From Bradyrhizobium jicamae (GTDB lineage: Bacteria > Pseudomonadota > Alphaproteobacteria > Rhizobiales > Xanthobacteraceae), in the NCBI RefSeq assembly GCF_018130215.1, contig NZ_JAFCKQ010000068.1, positions 1 through 32,439 of the forward strand: 32,439 nt of DNA, given 5' to 3'. Numbering within the stretch: the stretch's first letter is position 1; each line of letters starts with the position of its first letter. The notes below the pieces were generated by a model. That model was not told where the DNA came from, did not search any database, and saw nothing but the letters and a program-made list of their open reading frames with translations. Below are positions 14,345 through 22,805 of the stretch, piece after piece. The position numbers were made by a program, and so were the translations under genes.

Positions 14345-15526
14345 TTACGCCGGCACGCTGCACGCCGCGATGCGGGCAGTCTCGGCGGCGGCGATGCGGA
14401 GCGTCGCGAGCTCGGCGAGGATGAAAGCGAGAACCGCAAGCCCTGCGCCGACAAAACCGAGATAGTGCGCGCCGACCAGCGGGATGGCCGCTGCACCGAT
14501 GAGGCCCGCCGCCGACATGCCGAAGAACGAGGCGGCGGTATTGAGTCCGAGCAGCACCGGTGCAATCGACGGCGCGAGTGCGACGAGGCGATATTGCTGC
14601 GGTACCAACAGGCCCCAGCCGGCGGCACCCCAGATGGCGACGACGGGGATCGCGGTCCACAGGCTGGCACTGCTCCAAGGCATCGATGCGCTAACGATGA
14701 CGAGCACGGCCAGCGTCGACAGGATCACCATGCGCGAACCGATACGATCGATCAGCCGACCGAAGGCGAGGTTGGCGACCGTGCCGCCCGCGCCCCAGAG
14801 CACGAGCAGGGTGCCCAGCACGAGCGCGTCGTTGCCGATGGCGCGGTCGAAGGCGACGGCGAAGTAAGTGTAGACCGTGAAGATGCCGCTGAGATTGACG
14901 AGTGTCGTCGCCAGCGTCAGCAGGACTCGGGAGTCGGCAAGCGGCGCCAAGCGCTTCGAGAGGGACACCGCAGGTGGCAGCGGCACTTCCGTCAGGAACG
15001 CCCAGACGCCGAGGCCTGCCGCCGTGCCGAGGGCTGCCACGAACAGCATCGTGTAGCGCCAGTCGCCGAGACCGCCGATGACAGCGCCGGCAGGCGAGCC
15101 CAGTGCGGTCGAGAGCGTCAGGCCAGCGACGACGATGGAGAGCGCGTAGCCGCGCCGCTCCGGCGGTACCAGCATTGCTGCAGATCCCGTCGCGGTCGGC
15201 GAGAACATGGCGGCCCCGGCTCCCGCAAGTGCGCGGGTCAACAACGCAATGGTGAAGGTTGGCGAGATCGCGGTCGCAAGGTTTGCGAGCACGAAAACGG
15301 CGGCGCCCGCGATCAGCATGGTCTTGCGCGAGACGCCGGCCGCGAGCCCGGCGATGGTCGGTGAGAGCAGGGCGAACGTGACGGAGTAGATCGTGGTCAT
15401 CTGCCCGGCAGCTCCAATGCTGACATCGAAATGGCGGGCGATTTCGGGTAGCACGCCAGCCACGACAAAACTGTCGGTGCCGAGCGCAAACATGCCGATC
15501 GCAAGGACGAGAAGGCGGCGGTCCAT
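14345..15526 (-). CDS. MFS transporter, DHA1 drug/metabolite exporter type
   Basis: A 393-residue inner-membrane protein with about 12 hydrophobic segments. The first helix carries FALGTDSFVVAGVLPEIA, with the acidic residue typical of AraJ/Cmx-type DHA1 exporters; FALLSPTIAGLAAGVSRK is the helix 2-3 loop (motif A region) and ALAGAGAAMFSPTA and LGSPAGAVIGGLGDWR match the helix 4-5 region (motif C). No signal of truncation. It follows the alpha/beta hydrolase gene by 27 bases on the same strand, which suggests that it exports the hydrolase substrate or product; the actual cargo is unknown. Confidence 0.9.
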   Translation of the reverse strand: MDRRLLVLAIGMFALGTDSFVVAGVLPEIARHFDVSIGAAGQMTTIYSVTFALLSPTIAGLAAGVSRKTMLIAGAAVFVLANLATAISPTFTIALLTRALAGAGAAMFSPTATGSAAMLVPPERRGYALSIVVAGLTLSTALGSPAGAVIGGLGDWRYTMLFVAALGTAAGLGVWAFLTEVPLPPAVSLSKRLAPLADSRVLLTLATTLVNLSGIFTVYTYFAVAFDRAIGNDALVLGTLLVLWGAGGTVANLAFGRLIDRIGSRMVILSTLAVLVIVSASMPWSSASLWTAIPVVAIWGAAGWGLLVPQQYRLVALAPSIAPVLLGLNTAASFFGMSAAGLIGAAAIPLVGAHYLGFVGAGLAVLAFILAELATLRIAAAETARIAACSVPA

Positions 15527-15553
15527 TGTTGTTGTCCTTAATGTGAGGATTGT

Positions 15554-16441
15554 TTAAGCCGCGGAGTTCGTAGCAGTATGGTTCGGCGCGAACCTCGCCT
15601 TGATCTCGCAGGCGACCTGCGCGACGTTCTCGTCGAGCACGAAATGCCCGCTATCGAGCCATACCAGCTTTGCGTCCGGCAGATCGTTGAGATAGGCGCG
15701 GGCGCCCGGCGGGATGAAGAACGGGTCGTGCTTGCCCCAGACGATCAATGTCTTCGGCTGGTGCTTGCGAAAGGCGGCCTGCCAGTCCGGATAGAGCGCG
15801 ATGTTGCTCTTGTAGTTTTCGAGCAGATCGACCTGGTAATCCTGCGTACCCGGACGATCGAGCAGCGCCTGGTCGAGGATCCAGTTGTCGGGGTTGATGG
15901 CTTCAGGATTCTTCGCGCCCACGAGCCAGTGGAATTTGGTCCCCTCGATGCTGACGAAGTCCCGCGCGGGCTTCTCGGTCTCGGCGTTGCGGTTCTCCCA
16001 TAACGGCAGCAGCACTTTCTTGGGCGCGTCCCCGACGCCTTCCATGTAGGCGTTGGTGTTCTGAATGATAAAACCCTTCACTTGTGCGGGGCGCTGTGTG
16101 AACAGGCGGAAGCCGACGGGACCACCATAGTCCTGCATGTAGATGATGTAGGAGGTGAGCCCGAGCGCATCGACGAGCCCGGCAACATGGGTTGCGAGAT
16201 TATCGAAGGTGTAGGTGAACTCGCCCCGCGAGGGCGCATCGGAGTGGCCAAAGCCGATGTAATCGGGGGCGATCAGATGGAAGCGGTCGACCAGTGCCGG
16301 CATCAGTTCGCGAAACATCTGGCTGGAGGTCGGCAGGCCGTGCAGCAGCAGGATGGTCGGCGCGGAGGGGTCTCCGGCCTCGCGGTAAAACACCTTGCGG
16401 CCGTTCACCGTGGCGGTGCGGTGGAGCGTAGGATTGGTCAT
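15554..16441 (-). CDS. Alpha/beta hydrolase with Asp nucleophile (dehalogenase/epoxide hydrolase-like)
   Basis: A 295-residue alpha/beta-hydrolase-fold enzyme. LLLHGLPTSS (residues 31-40) supplies the HG oxyanion motif; the nucleophile elbow reads YMQDYGGPVG, with Asp104 in place of Ser, as in haloalkane dehalogenases and epoxide hydrolases. VWGKHDPFF and the late DSGHFVLDE give the acid and the catalytic His. A cap region lies between (GDAPKKVLLPLW...). It should cleave a carbon-halogen or epoxide bond, but the substrate is not predictable. It is first in a minus-strand operon with the MFS and DUF1993 genes and divergent from the LysR gene. Confidence 0.88.
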   Translation of the reverse strand: MTNPTLHRTATVNGRKVFYREAGDPSAPTILLLHGLPTSSQMFRELMPALVDRFHLIAPDYIGFGHSDAPSRGEFTYTFDNLATHVAGLVDALGLTSYIIYMQDYGGPVGFRLFTQRPAQVKGFIIQNTNAYMEGVGDAPKKVLLPLWENRNAETEKPARDFVSIEGTKFHWLVGAKNPEAINPDNWILDQALLDRPGTQDYQVDLLENYKSNIALYPDWQAAFRKHQPKTLIVWGKHDPFFIPPGARAYLNDLPDAKLVWLDSGHFVLDENVAQVACEIKARFAPNHTATNSAA

Positions 16442-16563
16442 GGTGGGTCCCTTTTTGGCTGCCCGGCCGCAGGTGGCGAACCGTCGTCGTTTTTTGGGGC
16501 TTCCCGGGATTGCGCAACAGCCGCTAAGATCGGGAGGGACCCTCTCGTTTAGTGGAAGGCACT
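16442..16563. promoter_or_regulatory. Divergent promoter region of LysR and hydrolase genes
   Basis: A 122-base gap between the divergent hydrolase and LysR starts, the usual position for a LysR-type operator. An inverted pair GGGTCCC (about 16445) and GGGACCC (about 16536) flanks it, but these overlap the ribosome sites and may be incidental. No confident T-N11-A box was picked. Confidence 0.45.
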
Positions 16564-17475
16564 ATGGACCGCCTGGCTGCCATGTCGGTGCTGCTCGCAG
16601 CCGTGGAGAGCGGCAGCCTGTCCAAAGCGAGCAGGGAGCTGCGGCTACCGCTGGCCACCGTCAGCCGCAGGGTCGCGGAGCTCGAAGCGCATCTGAAGGC
16701 GACGTTGCTGATCCGATCGGCCAAGGGGCTGGAGCTGACGCCGGCCGGGCGATCCTACGTCACCTCAGCAAAATCGATCCTGGAGCAGCTGTCCGAAGCC
16801 GAGCGTGCGGCCTCCGGCGAATACAGCGAGCCGAAAGGTGACCTCGTCGTCACCGCACCGATCATGTTCGGCCGGATGCACGTGCTGCCCGTGGTGACGC
16901 GCTTCCTGGAGGCGTTTCCCGAAGTGTCGGTCGGGCTTGTCCTCACCGATCGCGTTGCGCATTTCCTCGAAGACCAGGTCGACGTCGCCTTGCGTCTTGG
17001 TCTCTTGCCGGACAGCAGCCTGATCGCAACGCGCGTCGGCGAAGTCCGGCACGTCATCTGCGCGAGCCCCGACTATCTCGCCGCCAACGGAATCCCTGTG
17101 ACGCTCGGCGACCTCGACAAGCATCGGCTCGTCTCGTTTCAGAGCGTCTCCGCGCTGAGCACGTGGACATTCGAGTACGACGGTACCGAGAAAACTATCT
17201 CGTTCCGCTCGCGCCTCAGCGTCAACACGATCGACGCTGCCATCGATGCCGCGCTCGCAGGCGCCGGCCTGGTGCGCGCGGTGTCCTATCAGATCGCCGA
17301 TCACGTGCGTGCCGGGCGTCTCGCCGTCGTGCTCGAGGCGTTCGAGCCGCAGCTTCGCCCTGTGCATCTGGTCTACGACACGCAGAGCCGCCTGCCGCTG
17401 AAGCTGCGCGCCTTCGTCGACTTTGTCGTTCCGCGCCTGCGCGACCGGCTCGTGCAGGGGAGGCTCCAGCCATGA
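16564..17475 (+). CDS. LysR-family transcriptional regulator
   Basis: A 303-residue regulator of the LysR family, CrgA/AaeR-like. The wHTH spans residues 1-60: MSVLLAAVESGSLSKASREL, LPLATVSRRVAELEAHL, then LIRSAKGLELTPAGRSY. The effector domain follows (GDLVVTAPIMFGRMHVLPVV, DVALRLGLL, the VNTIDAAIDAALAGAGLVRAV segment). GGAAGGCACT precedes the ATG at 16564; a GTG four codons upstream is less likely. It is divergent from the hydrolase-MFS-DUF1993 operon and is the likely regulator of it. Confidence 0.92.
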   Translation: MDRLAAMSVLLAAVESGSLSKASRELRLPLATVSRRVAELEAHLKATLLIRSAKGLELTPAGRSYVTSAKSILEQLSEAERAASGEYSEPKGDLVVTAPIMFGRMHVLPVVTRFLEAFPEVSVGLVLTDRVAHFLEDQVDVALRLGLLPDSSLIATRVGEVRHVICASPDYLAANGIPVTLGDLDKHRLVSFQSVSALSTWTFEYDGTEKTISFRSRLSVNTIDAAIDAALAGAGLVRAVSYQIADHVRAGRLAVVLEAFEPQLRPVHLVYDTQSRLPLKLRAFVDFVVPRLRDRLVQGRLQP

Positions 17476-17725
17476 TTGCGCCGCGCCATTGCGGCGCTCG
17501 TGCAACATCAGCAGGCCGAGCAAGCCGACAGCCGCGGAGATGGCGACGTATCAGCTTTGTCAGTTTCGTGGCCTCATAAGATTTCGGGCAATAAAATCAC
17601 GAGGGGCTAAGGTCGAATAGGGCAAATTGTTCGTTCTGGGGTCATTCGCGACGGATTCGGCTGTGTGGTAGGCTGGTTGACGTCCGCTTCTACCCCGTGA
17701 GCGCCGAACCGGCGCCGGGCCAGAA

Positions 17726-18256
17726 GCGTTGCGCTTGGGCGGACCCCCGAGATTCAGACTCCCAAACTGGGGGTCGAATTATGCTCTACGAGCTCGCCGA
17801 CTGTGAATGGGTCACCATCAAGCCCATATTGCCGTACAAGCCTGCGGCGTTCCTCGGGTGACCGACGTATCCTCATTGGCATCTTCTGGGTCCTCCGATC
17901 CGCGGCACCTTGGCGCGATTTTGCCGGATCATTTTTGCCCCTACACGACCTGCTATCATCGTTTCTTCCGCTGGCGGCGGGCTTGTGTCTGGGGCCGCAT
18001 AAGAGACGAACCTGCCGCTGCCCACGATGCCGCCGTTCAGATGATCGACACTTCCATTGTCCGTGTGCATCAACATGGAGCCTGCATTGCACGAAACCAG
18101 CGCTAATCGATGGGGAGGCCAGGTGGCGGCTTGACGAGCAAGATCCATGCGGTCGTCGATAGCAATGGTATGCCGGCAGGGCTGGCGCTGAGCCTTGGTG
18201 AAACCCACGACGTTCAACTTGCCGGAAAACTGCTGTCTCGTCTGAAAGTCGGGTCA
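17726..18256 (+). pseudogene. IS5-family transposase remnant (copy 1)
   Basis: The left end from GCGTTGCG (17726) through GATTCAGACTCCC to the ATG at 17781 matches the end of the copy at 22646 in reverse. The protein begins MLYELADCEWVTIKPILP and then changes frame: DRRILIGIFWVLRSAAPWRDF in one frame, PYTTCYHRFFRWRRACVWGRI and AVQMIDTSIVRVHQHGA in the next, then an in-frame TAA, then GGLTSKIHAVVDSNGMP. It stops near LLSRLKVGS, so the C-terminal third and right terminus are missing. It is a dead insertion element of the IS1031/IS427-like type. Confidence 0.85.
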
Positions 18257-18373
18257 ATGAGACAGGTCTGCTAAACGAACACTCGCGTCGATTTTAGAAG
18301 GCTCAATGCCGCCACAGCCGCCTCGCGAAGTGCTAGATTGCGATTCCAGAGTCTATGGTATTCGAGGATGCAC

Positions 18374-19318
18374 ATGCATCGGCGCGAATTCATTGGAGTT
18401 CTTGGAGGGACGATTGTCTCATTGTCGTATCTCGCGAGGGCCCAGCAAGCTCGCCTCGCCCACATAGCCTACCTTGGTGCTACAAGCGCTACCGTGCTCG
18501 ACCCGCGTCAGATCGAAGGTTTCAAGTAGGGACTGCGCGAAAACGGGTTGGTCGAGGGACGCAATATCACGGTGGACTACTTTTGGGCGGAAGGCGACCG
18601 CAATCGGCTCCAGCAGTTGGCGGATGAACTCGCCCAACGGAAGCTCGATGTGATCGTCACGGCCGGACCGCAACCACCCCCACCGTGTTTGCAATTGGGG
18701 TGATGCCGTTGGCAATGGCGTCGTCAATAGCCTTTCTCATCCGGATGACAACGTTACAGGTCTTTCGATGTCCGACTCCGAATTGGAGGCAAGCGGATCG
18801 AAATCTTGATAGAAGCGGCTCCCGCAGTGACTCGCGTGTTGGTCTTACGCGATACATCAATGAGCCCGGCGGGGTTATCCGAGGCAGAAGCAACGGCGCG
18901 CGCGCTTTTAATCACGCTCGAAATAATTGAAGCCAATAATCCAGATCAGTTCGGGGACGCGTTTGCTGCAGCCGTCGCGCGTGGTGCGAACGGTGTCGCA
19001 ACCTTTGCGTCACCTTTCTTCAATTACGATCGCAAGCGCCTGATCGAACTCGCCTCGCGGTACCGGCTGCCGTCCATCTGGGAGGCCACGGCTTATGTCA
19101 GGGATGGAGGTCTCCTGTCGTATGGACCAAGTTTCGCCGATATGTACCGAAGATCAGCCGGCTACGTCGCAAAGCTTCTCAATGGTGTCAAAACGTCGGA
19201 CCTCCCGGTCGAACAGCCAGCGAAATTCGAGCTCGGAGTGAACCTAAACATCGCAACGGCACTTGGTCTTGCGATTTCGGCAACACAACTCGCCCGCGCT
19301 GACGAGGTGATCGAGTGA
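18374..19318 (+). pseudogene. ABC_sub_bind-family substrate-binding protein, dead copy (SBP2)
   Basis: The gene starts MHRREFIGVLGGTIVSLSYLARAQQ, a typical family signal peptide, and has the family end DLPVEQPAKFELGVN...LARADEVIE. In between, a TAG at 18527-18529 replaces what is usually Gln in GFKQGLRENG, and three frameshifts (near 18674, 18714 and 18790, together restoring the original frame) disrupt the first lobe: TPTVFAIG, VVNSLSHPDDNVTGLS and EAKRIEIL are readable only in different frames. From about 18806 the frame is open to the normal stop. One nonsense mutation and three indels make it a clear pseudogene. Confidence 0.9.
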
Positions 19319-19342
19319 GGGTAATTTTGCTGCGATGCAGGA

Positions 19343-19445
19343 GTCCACACATGGCCCGTAGCGACAAAATCCGCCAGTCGCCTCTATGTCGGCTGTGAGA
19401 GGTAGACCGGACCTGGCAATGGCCGGACTAAACCGTCGCGATTGA
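19343..19445 (-). repeat. Degenerate 100-bp intergenic repeat, copy B
   Basis: Reverse-complement match of 4779-4879 (see copy A). It starts 25 bases after the SBP2 stop. Outside it, both loci also share the direct stretch TTGCTGCGAT just past the SBP stop codon, so the SBP 3' ends and repeats descend from related segments with an inversion between them. Confidence 0.65.
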
Positions 19446-19584
19446 GGCCGGGCAAGCACCAAGTCTGCATCGGACCCAATGCGGTCCGACACGCCGTCCG
19501 ACAGGCTCCCCAATAGCCCGCACAGCAACGCGACAAAGTGCTAAACTTGATTTCCCATTAGCGTAGTCCTGAGGGGAGGAGCGC

Positions 19585-20568
19585 ATGCAACGGCGGGACT
19601 TCATTGCGCTCCTTGCAGGGTCGCTTGCCGAGTTGCCGCTTGCGGCAAAGGGGCAGCAGCCAATACGACGCGTCGGCGTATTGATAAATCGAGCCGCAGG
19701 CGATCCAGAGGAGGTCGCGAGGGTTGACGCCTTCAGCCAAGCAATGGCGGGATTGGGCTGGGTTGTCGGCGGTAACTTGCAGATTGAGTATCGCTATGCT
19801 GTTGGCACTGCAGAAGCCTTTCGTAAGGCGGCAGTCGAGTTGATTGACCTCAAGCCGGATATACTTCTTGCCTCGGGAGCCCTAGGCGTCGCCGCAGTCC
19901 AAAAGATCACGCGCTCTATTCCAGTGGTGTTCGCATCAGTGGCCGATCCGGTCGGTGCTGGCATCGTCGAGAGCCTCGCCAAGCCGGGCGGGAATATCAC
20001 GGGCTTCATGGTCTCCGAATACAGCTTCAACACCAAGTTGCTGGAGTTGCTCAAGCAGATCCTGCCGAATTTGACGCGGGCCGCCATTCTTCGTAACTCC
20101 GAAAACCCGACTGGAACGGTTCAATTCGGCGCGATCCAGGCTGTGGCACCAAGCCTTGGAGTAGAAGTGGTGCCGGTCAACATGCGCGATGCTGGCGAGA
20201 TCGAGCGAACCGTTGCCGCCGTTGCTCAATCTCCAAATTGCGGTCTGATCGTGACGGGAAGCGCGTCAGCCACGATCCACCTCGATTTGATCATCTCCCT
20301 CGCGGCCCAGTACAAGCTGCCAGCAGTCTACCCATATCGTTACAGCGCTGTGCGTGGCGGGTTGATCTCCTACGGACCCGACCTCACCGACCAGTATGGA
20401 CGCGCGGCCGCCTATGTGGATCGCATCCTTAAAGGTGAGAAGCCAGGCGACCTGCCGGTGCAGGCCCCGACCAAATACTTGCTGGTGGTGAACCTGAGAA
20501 CTGCAAAGGCGCTGGGATTGCGAATGCCATCCACTCTTCTCGCTCGTGCCGACGAGGTTATCGAATAG
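19585..20568 (+). CDS. ABC transporter substrate-binding protein, ABC_sub_bind family (SBP3)
   Basis: A 327-residue binding protein. Signal peptide MQRRDFIALLAGSLAELPLAAKGQQ; then RRVGVLINRAAGDPEE as first strand, IPVVFASVADPVGAGIVESL and AKPGGNITGF as the hinge of the first lobe, and DLPVQAPTKYLLVVNLRTAK near the end. The family EQPT motif is changed to QAPT, and EGHYDRLP is replaced by YAVGTAEAF, so this is the most divergent intact copy and may bind a different ligand. GGGGAGGAGCGC before the ATG at 19585 is a very good ribosome site. No transporter partner nearby. Confidence 0.92.
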   Translation: MQRRDFIALLAGSLAELPLAAKGQQPIRRVGVLINRAAGDPEEVARVDAFSQAMAGLGWVVGGNLQIEYRYAVGTAEAFRKAAVELIDLKPDILLASGALGVAAVQKITRSIPVVFASVADPVGAGIVESLAKPGGNITGFMVSEYSFNTKLLELLKQILPNLTRAAILRNSENPTGTVQFGAIQAVAPSLGVEVVPVNMRDAGEIERTVAAVAQSPNCGLIVTGSASATIHLDLIISLAAQYKLPAVYPYRYSAVRGGLISYGPDLTDQYGRAAAYVDRILKGEKPGDLPVQAPTKYLLVVNLRTAKALGLRMPSTLLARADEVIE

Positions 20569-20582
20569 CGCGACGGATGTCT

Positions 20583-20769
20583 GCCTATTTTCTAAGGGCA
20601 TCCGGTGCAGTCGTTGTCATCGGATGCGGGGGACCACGTCAATCTATGCAGGATCGCTGTGCGATCTTCCTAGGTCTACCGTGAAGGCTTTGCTTGTCGG
20701 GATTCGATCCGAGCCGATTTCAACGAGAAATTTGAACCAGTATTATTTTCGACTTTTTCAACAATATCG
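20583..20769 (+). repeat. MITE-like repeat, partial inverted copy (left)
   Basis: These 187 bases match the reverse complement of 21819-22005 with about six differences (roughly 97 percent). The inner end carries the GACTTTTTCAACAATATCG terminal sequence; the outer end breaks off before the second terminal repeat seen in the right copy. The two copies face each other and bracket the SBP4 gene. Confidence 0.9.
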
Positions 20770-20839
20770 ACCCAAAGCGGATACGACTGCGCCCTTCCGG
20801 CATGCTAGTGTTGGTAGGCTCGATCCATCGGGGCAGGCA

Positions 20840-21796
20840 ATGAGACGGCGCGAGTTTATGTCGTTCCTCGGCGCGGCCATGTGGCCGCTCGCGGCGCACG
20901 CACAGCAGCCGATACCGGTGGTCGGATTTCTCAACGGCGCATCGCCGCGGGCCTATGCGTCTAACGTGAGCGGATTTCTCCTCGGTCTGAAGGAGACCGG
21001 CTATATCGAAGGCCAGAACGTGGCGATCGAATACCGTTGGGCGGAGGGTCACTACGATAGGCTGCCGGCAATGGCTGCCGACCTCGTGCAGCGTCAGGTG
21101 GCTGTGATCGCCGCGAACACGTCGGCTGTTCCAGCTGCCACGGCGGCAACTACGAAGATTCCAATTGTCTTCCTTACCGCTAACGATCCAGTCGAGGCTG
21201 GGCTTGTTAAAAGCTTGAACCGACCAGGCGGCAACGTGACCGGAGTGAGCTTGATCTCCGGCGCGCTGGGGGCCAAGCAGTTGGAGGTGCTGCATGAGGT
21301 CGTGCCTGCCGCGAAGTCGGTTGCCTTTCTCGTGAACCGGACCAACCCAAATATGGAACTCTATATCAGAGGCGTCCAGGAGGCCGCGCGCACTCTCGGA
21401 CAAGAGATCGAAATCCTGAATGCCAGCACGGAAGCCGAAATCGACGCCGCGTTCCAACGGCACCGTGATGCGCTCGTCGTTGCCCCGGATGGATTTTTCA
21501 TCGGCCGGAGCAGTCAACTCGCGACGCTGGCACTGCGTAACGCGCTGCCCACCATGTGTCCTTTTCGCGAGTTTACCGCAGGCGGTGGCCTGATGAGCTA
21601 CGGCGTGAGCCTGCCCGATCAATATCGTCAATTCGGCATCTATGCCGGCAAGATTCTGCAGGGCGCCAGTCCTGCGGACTTGCCGGTTTTGCAGCCGACC
21701 AAGTTCGAGCTGGTAATCAACCTCAAGACGGCTAAGACGCTCGGCCTTGCGATTCCGCCCGGCGTGCTCGCGCGCGCCGACGAGGTGATCGAATAG
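20840..21796 (+). CDS. ABC transporter substrate-binding protein, ABC_sub_bind family (SBP4)
   Basis: A 318-residue copy with signal peptide MRRREFMSFLGAAMWPLAAHAQQ, EGHYDRLPAMAADL, VFLTANDPVEAGLVKSLNRP followed by GGNVTGVS, and the canonical LPVLQPTKFELVIN end. The open frame continues upstream into the flanking repeat, but the signal peptide fixes the start at 20840. It is complete and closer to SBP1 than to SBP3. It lies exactly between inverted copies of a MITE-like repeat, which suggests that the gene may have been moved as a unit. Confidence 0.92.
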   Translation: MRRREFMSFLGAAMWPLAAHAQQPIPVVGFLNGASPRAYASNVSGFLLGLKETGYIEGQNVAIEYRWAEGHYDRLPAMAADLVQRQVAVIAANTSAVPAATAATTKIPIVFLTANDPVEAGLVKSLNRPGGNVTGVSLISGALGAKQLEVLHEVVPAAKSVAFLVNRTNPNMELYIRGVQEAARTLGQEIEILNASTEAEIDAAFQRHRDALVVAPDGFFIGRSSQLATLALRNALPTMCPFREFTAGGGLMSYGVSLPDQYRQFGIYAGKILQGASPADLPVLQPTKFELVINLKTAKTLGLAIPPGVLARADEVIE

Positions 21797-21815
21797 CAGG
21801 CTATTGTCTCCTTGT

Positions 21816-22042
21816 GGCCGATATTGTTGAAAAAGTCGAAAATAATACTGGTTCAAATATCTCGTTGAAATTAGCTCGGATCGACTCCCGACAAGCAAAG
21901 CCTTCACGGTAGACCTAGGAAGATCGCACAGCGATCCTGCATAGCTTGACGTGGTCCCCCGCATCTGATGACAACGACTGCACCGGATGCCCTTAGAAAA
22001 TAGGCATCCGCGCCACACAGGACTTTTTCAACAATATCGGCC
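21816..22042. repeat. MITE-like element with 22-bp perfect terminal inverted repeats
   Basis: A 227-base unit whose first 22 bases (GGCCGATATTGTTGAAAAAG plus TC) are the exact reverse complement of its last 22 (22021-22042). It has no transposase frame; the translated frame is the same in both copies only because the DNA is conserved. A smaller inverted repeat (GGATGCC / GGCATCC) lies near the right end. No target duplication is evident. Such short elements move with a transposase supplied elsewhere. Confidence 0.85.
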
Positions 22043-22054
22043 CTAAACCGGCCT

Positions 22055-22107
22055 CTTCGCTCATCATACAATGTTCCACTTTCGAGGGCGTAGCGGACGA
22101 GCATTGG
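22055..22107 (+). repeat. Dispersed intergenic repeat, copy 1
   Basis: CTTCGCTCATCA, a variable part, CTTTC and GGCGTAGCGGAC then A-CATT are shared with 30485-30538, about three quarters of positions matching. Both copies read on the minus strand as a similar short peptide (VRYA...G.L.DERR), which probably reflects DNA conservation rather than a gene. Confidence 0.55.
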
Positions 22108-22219
22108 GCATTGCTGATCCCACGCTAACTCCGGCGATGGACTGACGATCGCTTGGTACTAGGCGCGCAAGCCACTGGAGAACGTCTGCGATCGGCCCTT
22201 TAGCTGTCTTCTATCTCCA

Positions 22220-22470
22220 ATGTCAGAATGTCGGGTGAAGCGGCGGGAGTTCATTGCACTGGTTGGTGGTGCTGCGGTTTGGCCAATTGCAGCACGAGCC
22301 CAGCTTGCACAGAAGATAGCGCGTATCGGAATTGTCAGCATCTGCGGGTCGACTGCTGACATGTTGGGCCCGCTGCCGCCCAACCGCACCGTTCGTGCGT
22401 TCCTGTGCGGAACGGCGGAACTGGGTTACGTTTACGGCCGCGATTTTGTGACCGAGCCGCGCGGCAGCAG
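22220..22470 (+). pseudogene. ABC_sub_bind-family substrate-binding protein, truncated by IS (SBP5)
   Basis: An N-terminal stump: MSECRVKRREFIALVGGAAVW and PIAARAQ form the usual signal peptide, followed by RIGIVSICGS, MLGPLPPNRTVRAFL and ELGYVYGRDFVTEPRG. Immediately after EPRG, where family members continue with the first lobe, the sequence turns into the reverse strand of an IS5-family transposase. About three quarters of the protein are lost, and no remainder of the gene is seen on the other side of the element. Confidence 0.88.
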
Positions 22471-22471
22471 C

Positions 22472-22646
22472 CATAGCCTGATTGACGCGAGTTGAACGAA
22501 TGCGAGGTAGTTGGCGGCGAGCCTATCGTAGCGCGTCGGCAGCATCGGCTTGATGGCGCTCCATTCATGGTCAGCGAGTTCGTAGCGCATGATTCGAGCC
22601 CCCAGTTCGGGAGTTTGAATCACGGCAGTCCGGCCAAACGCAACGC
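22472..22646 (-). mobile_element. IS5-family remnant with internal in-frame deletion (copy 2)
   Basis: Reading the minus strand from GCGTTGCG at 22646, the left terminus is followed by an ATG at 22590 and MRYELADHEWSAIKPMLP, the start of an IS5-type transposase. This runs directly, in frame, into TRYDRLAANYLAFVQLASIR, which belongs to the C-terminal end of the same family; the roughly 200 catalytic residues between are missing. The element also lacks its right terminus, ending where SBP5 begins. It cannot make an active transposase. Confidence 0.85.
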
Positions 22647-22670
22647 TCCTGGACCGCTCTTGGTACGGCG

Positions 22671-22695
22671 CTTACGGACAGGAGCGGACATCAAC
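22671..22695 (+). repeat. Dispersed CTTACGGACA..AGCGGACATCAAC repeat, copy 2
   Basis: Matches 3526-3550 at 23 of 25 positions. It lies just beyond the IS5 remnant, upstream of the metallo-beta-lactamase-fold gene. Confidence 0.6.
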
Positions 22696-22805
22696 CAGTC
22701 CTCAATCTCTGTCAAATGCGTCGAAAATGACCCGAAGCCGACCTTGTGCCGTGCACATCACCATTGATATGCTCGATCCATTCAGTCAGCGGGGAGTCCC
22801 AAACG

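Noticed and set aside
14315..15364. A 349-codon plus-strand open frame
   Set aside because: Antisense to the MFS gene; its charged low-complexity composition is the mirror of hydrophobic codons.
20546..20839. N-terminal extension of SBP4 by 98 codons
   Set aside because: The extension is repeat DNA and would bury the signal peptide.
20720..22018. A 432-codon open frame on the minus strand
   Set aside because: It is antisense to SBP4 and uses the flanking repeats for its ends; the plus strand carries the signal peptide and all family motifs.
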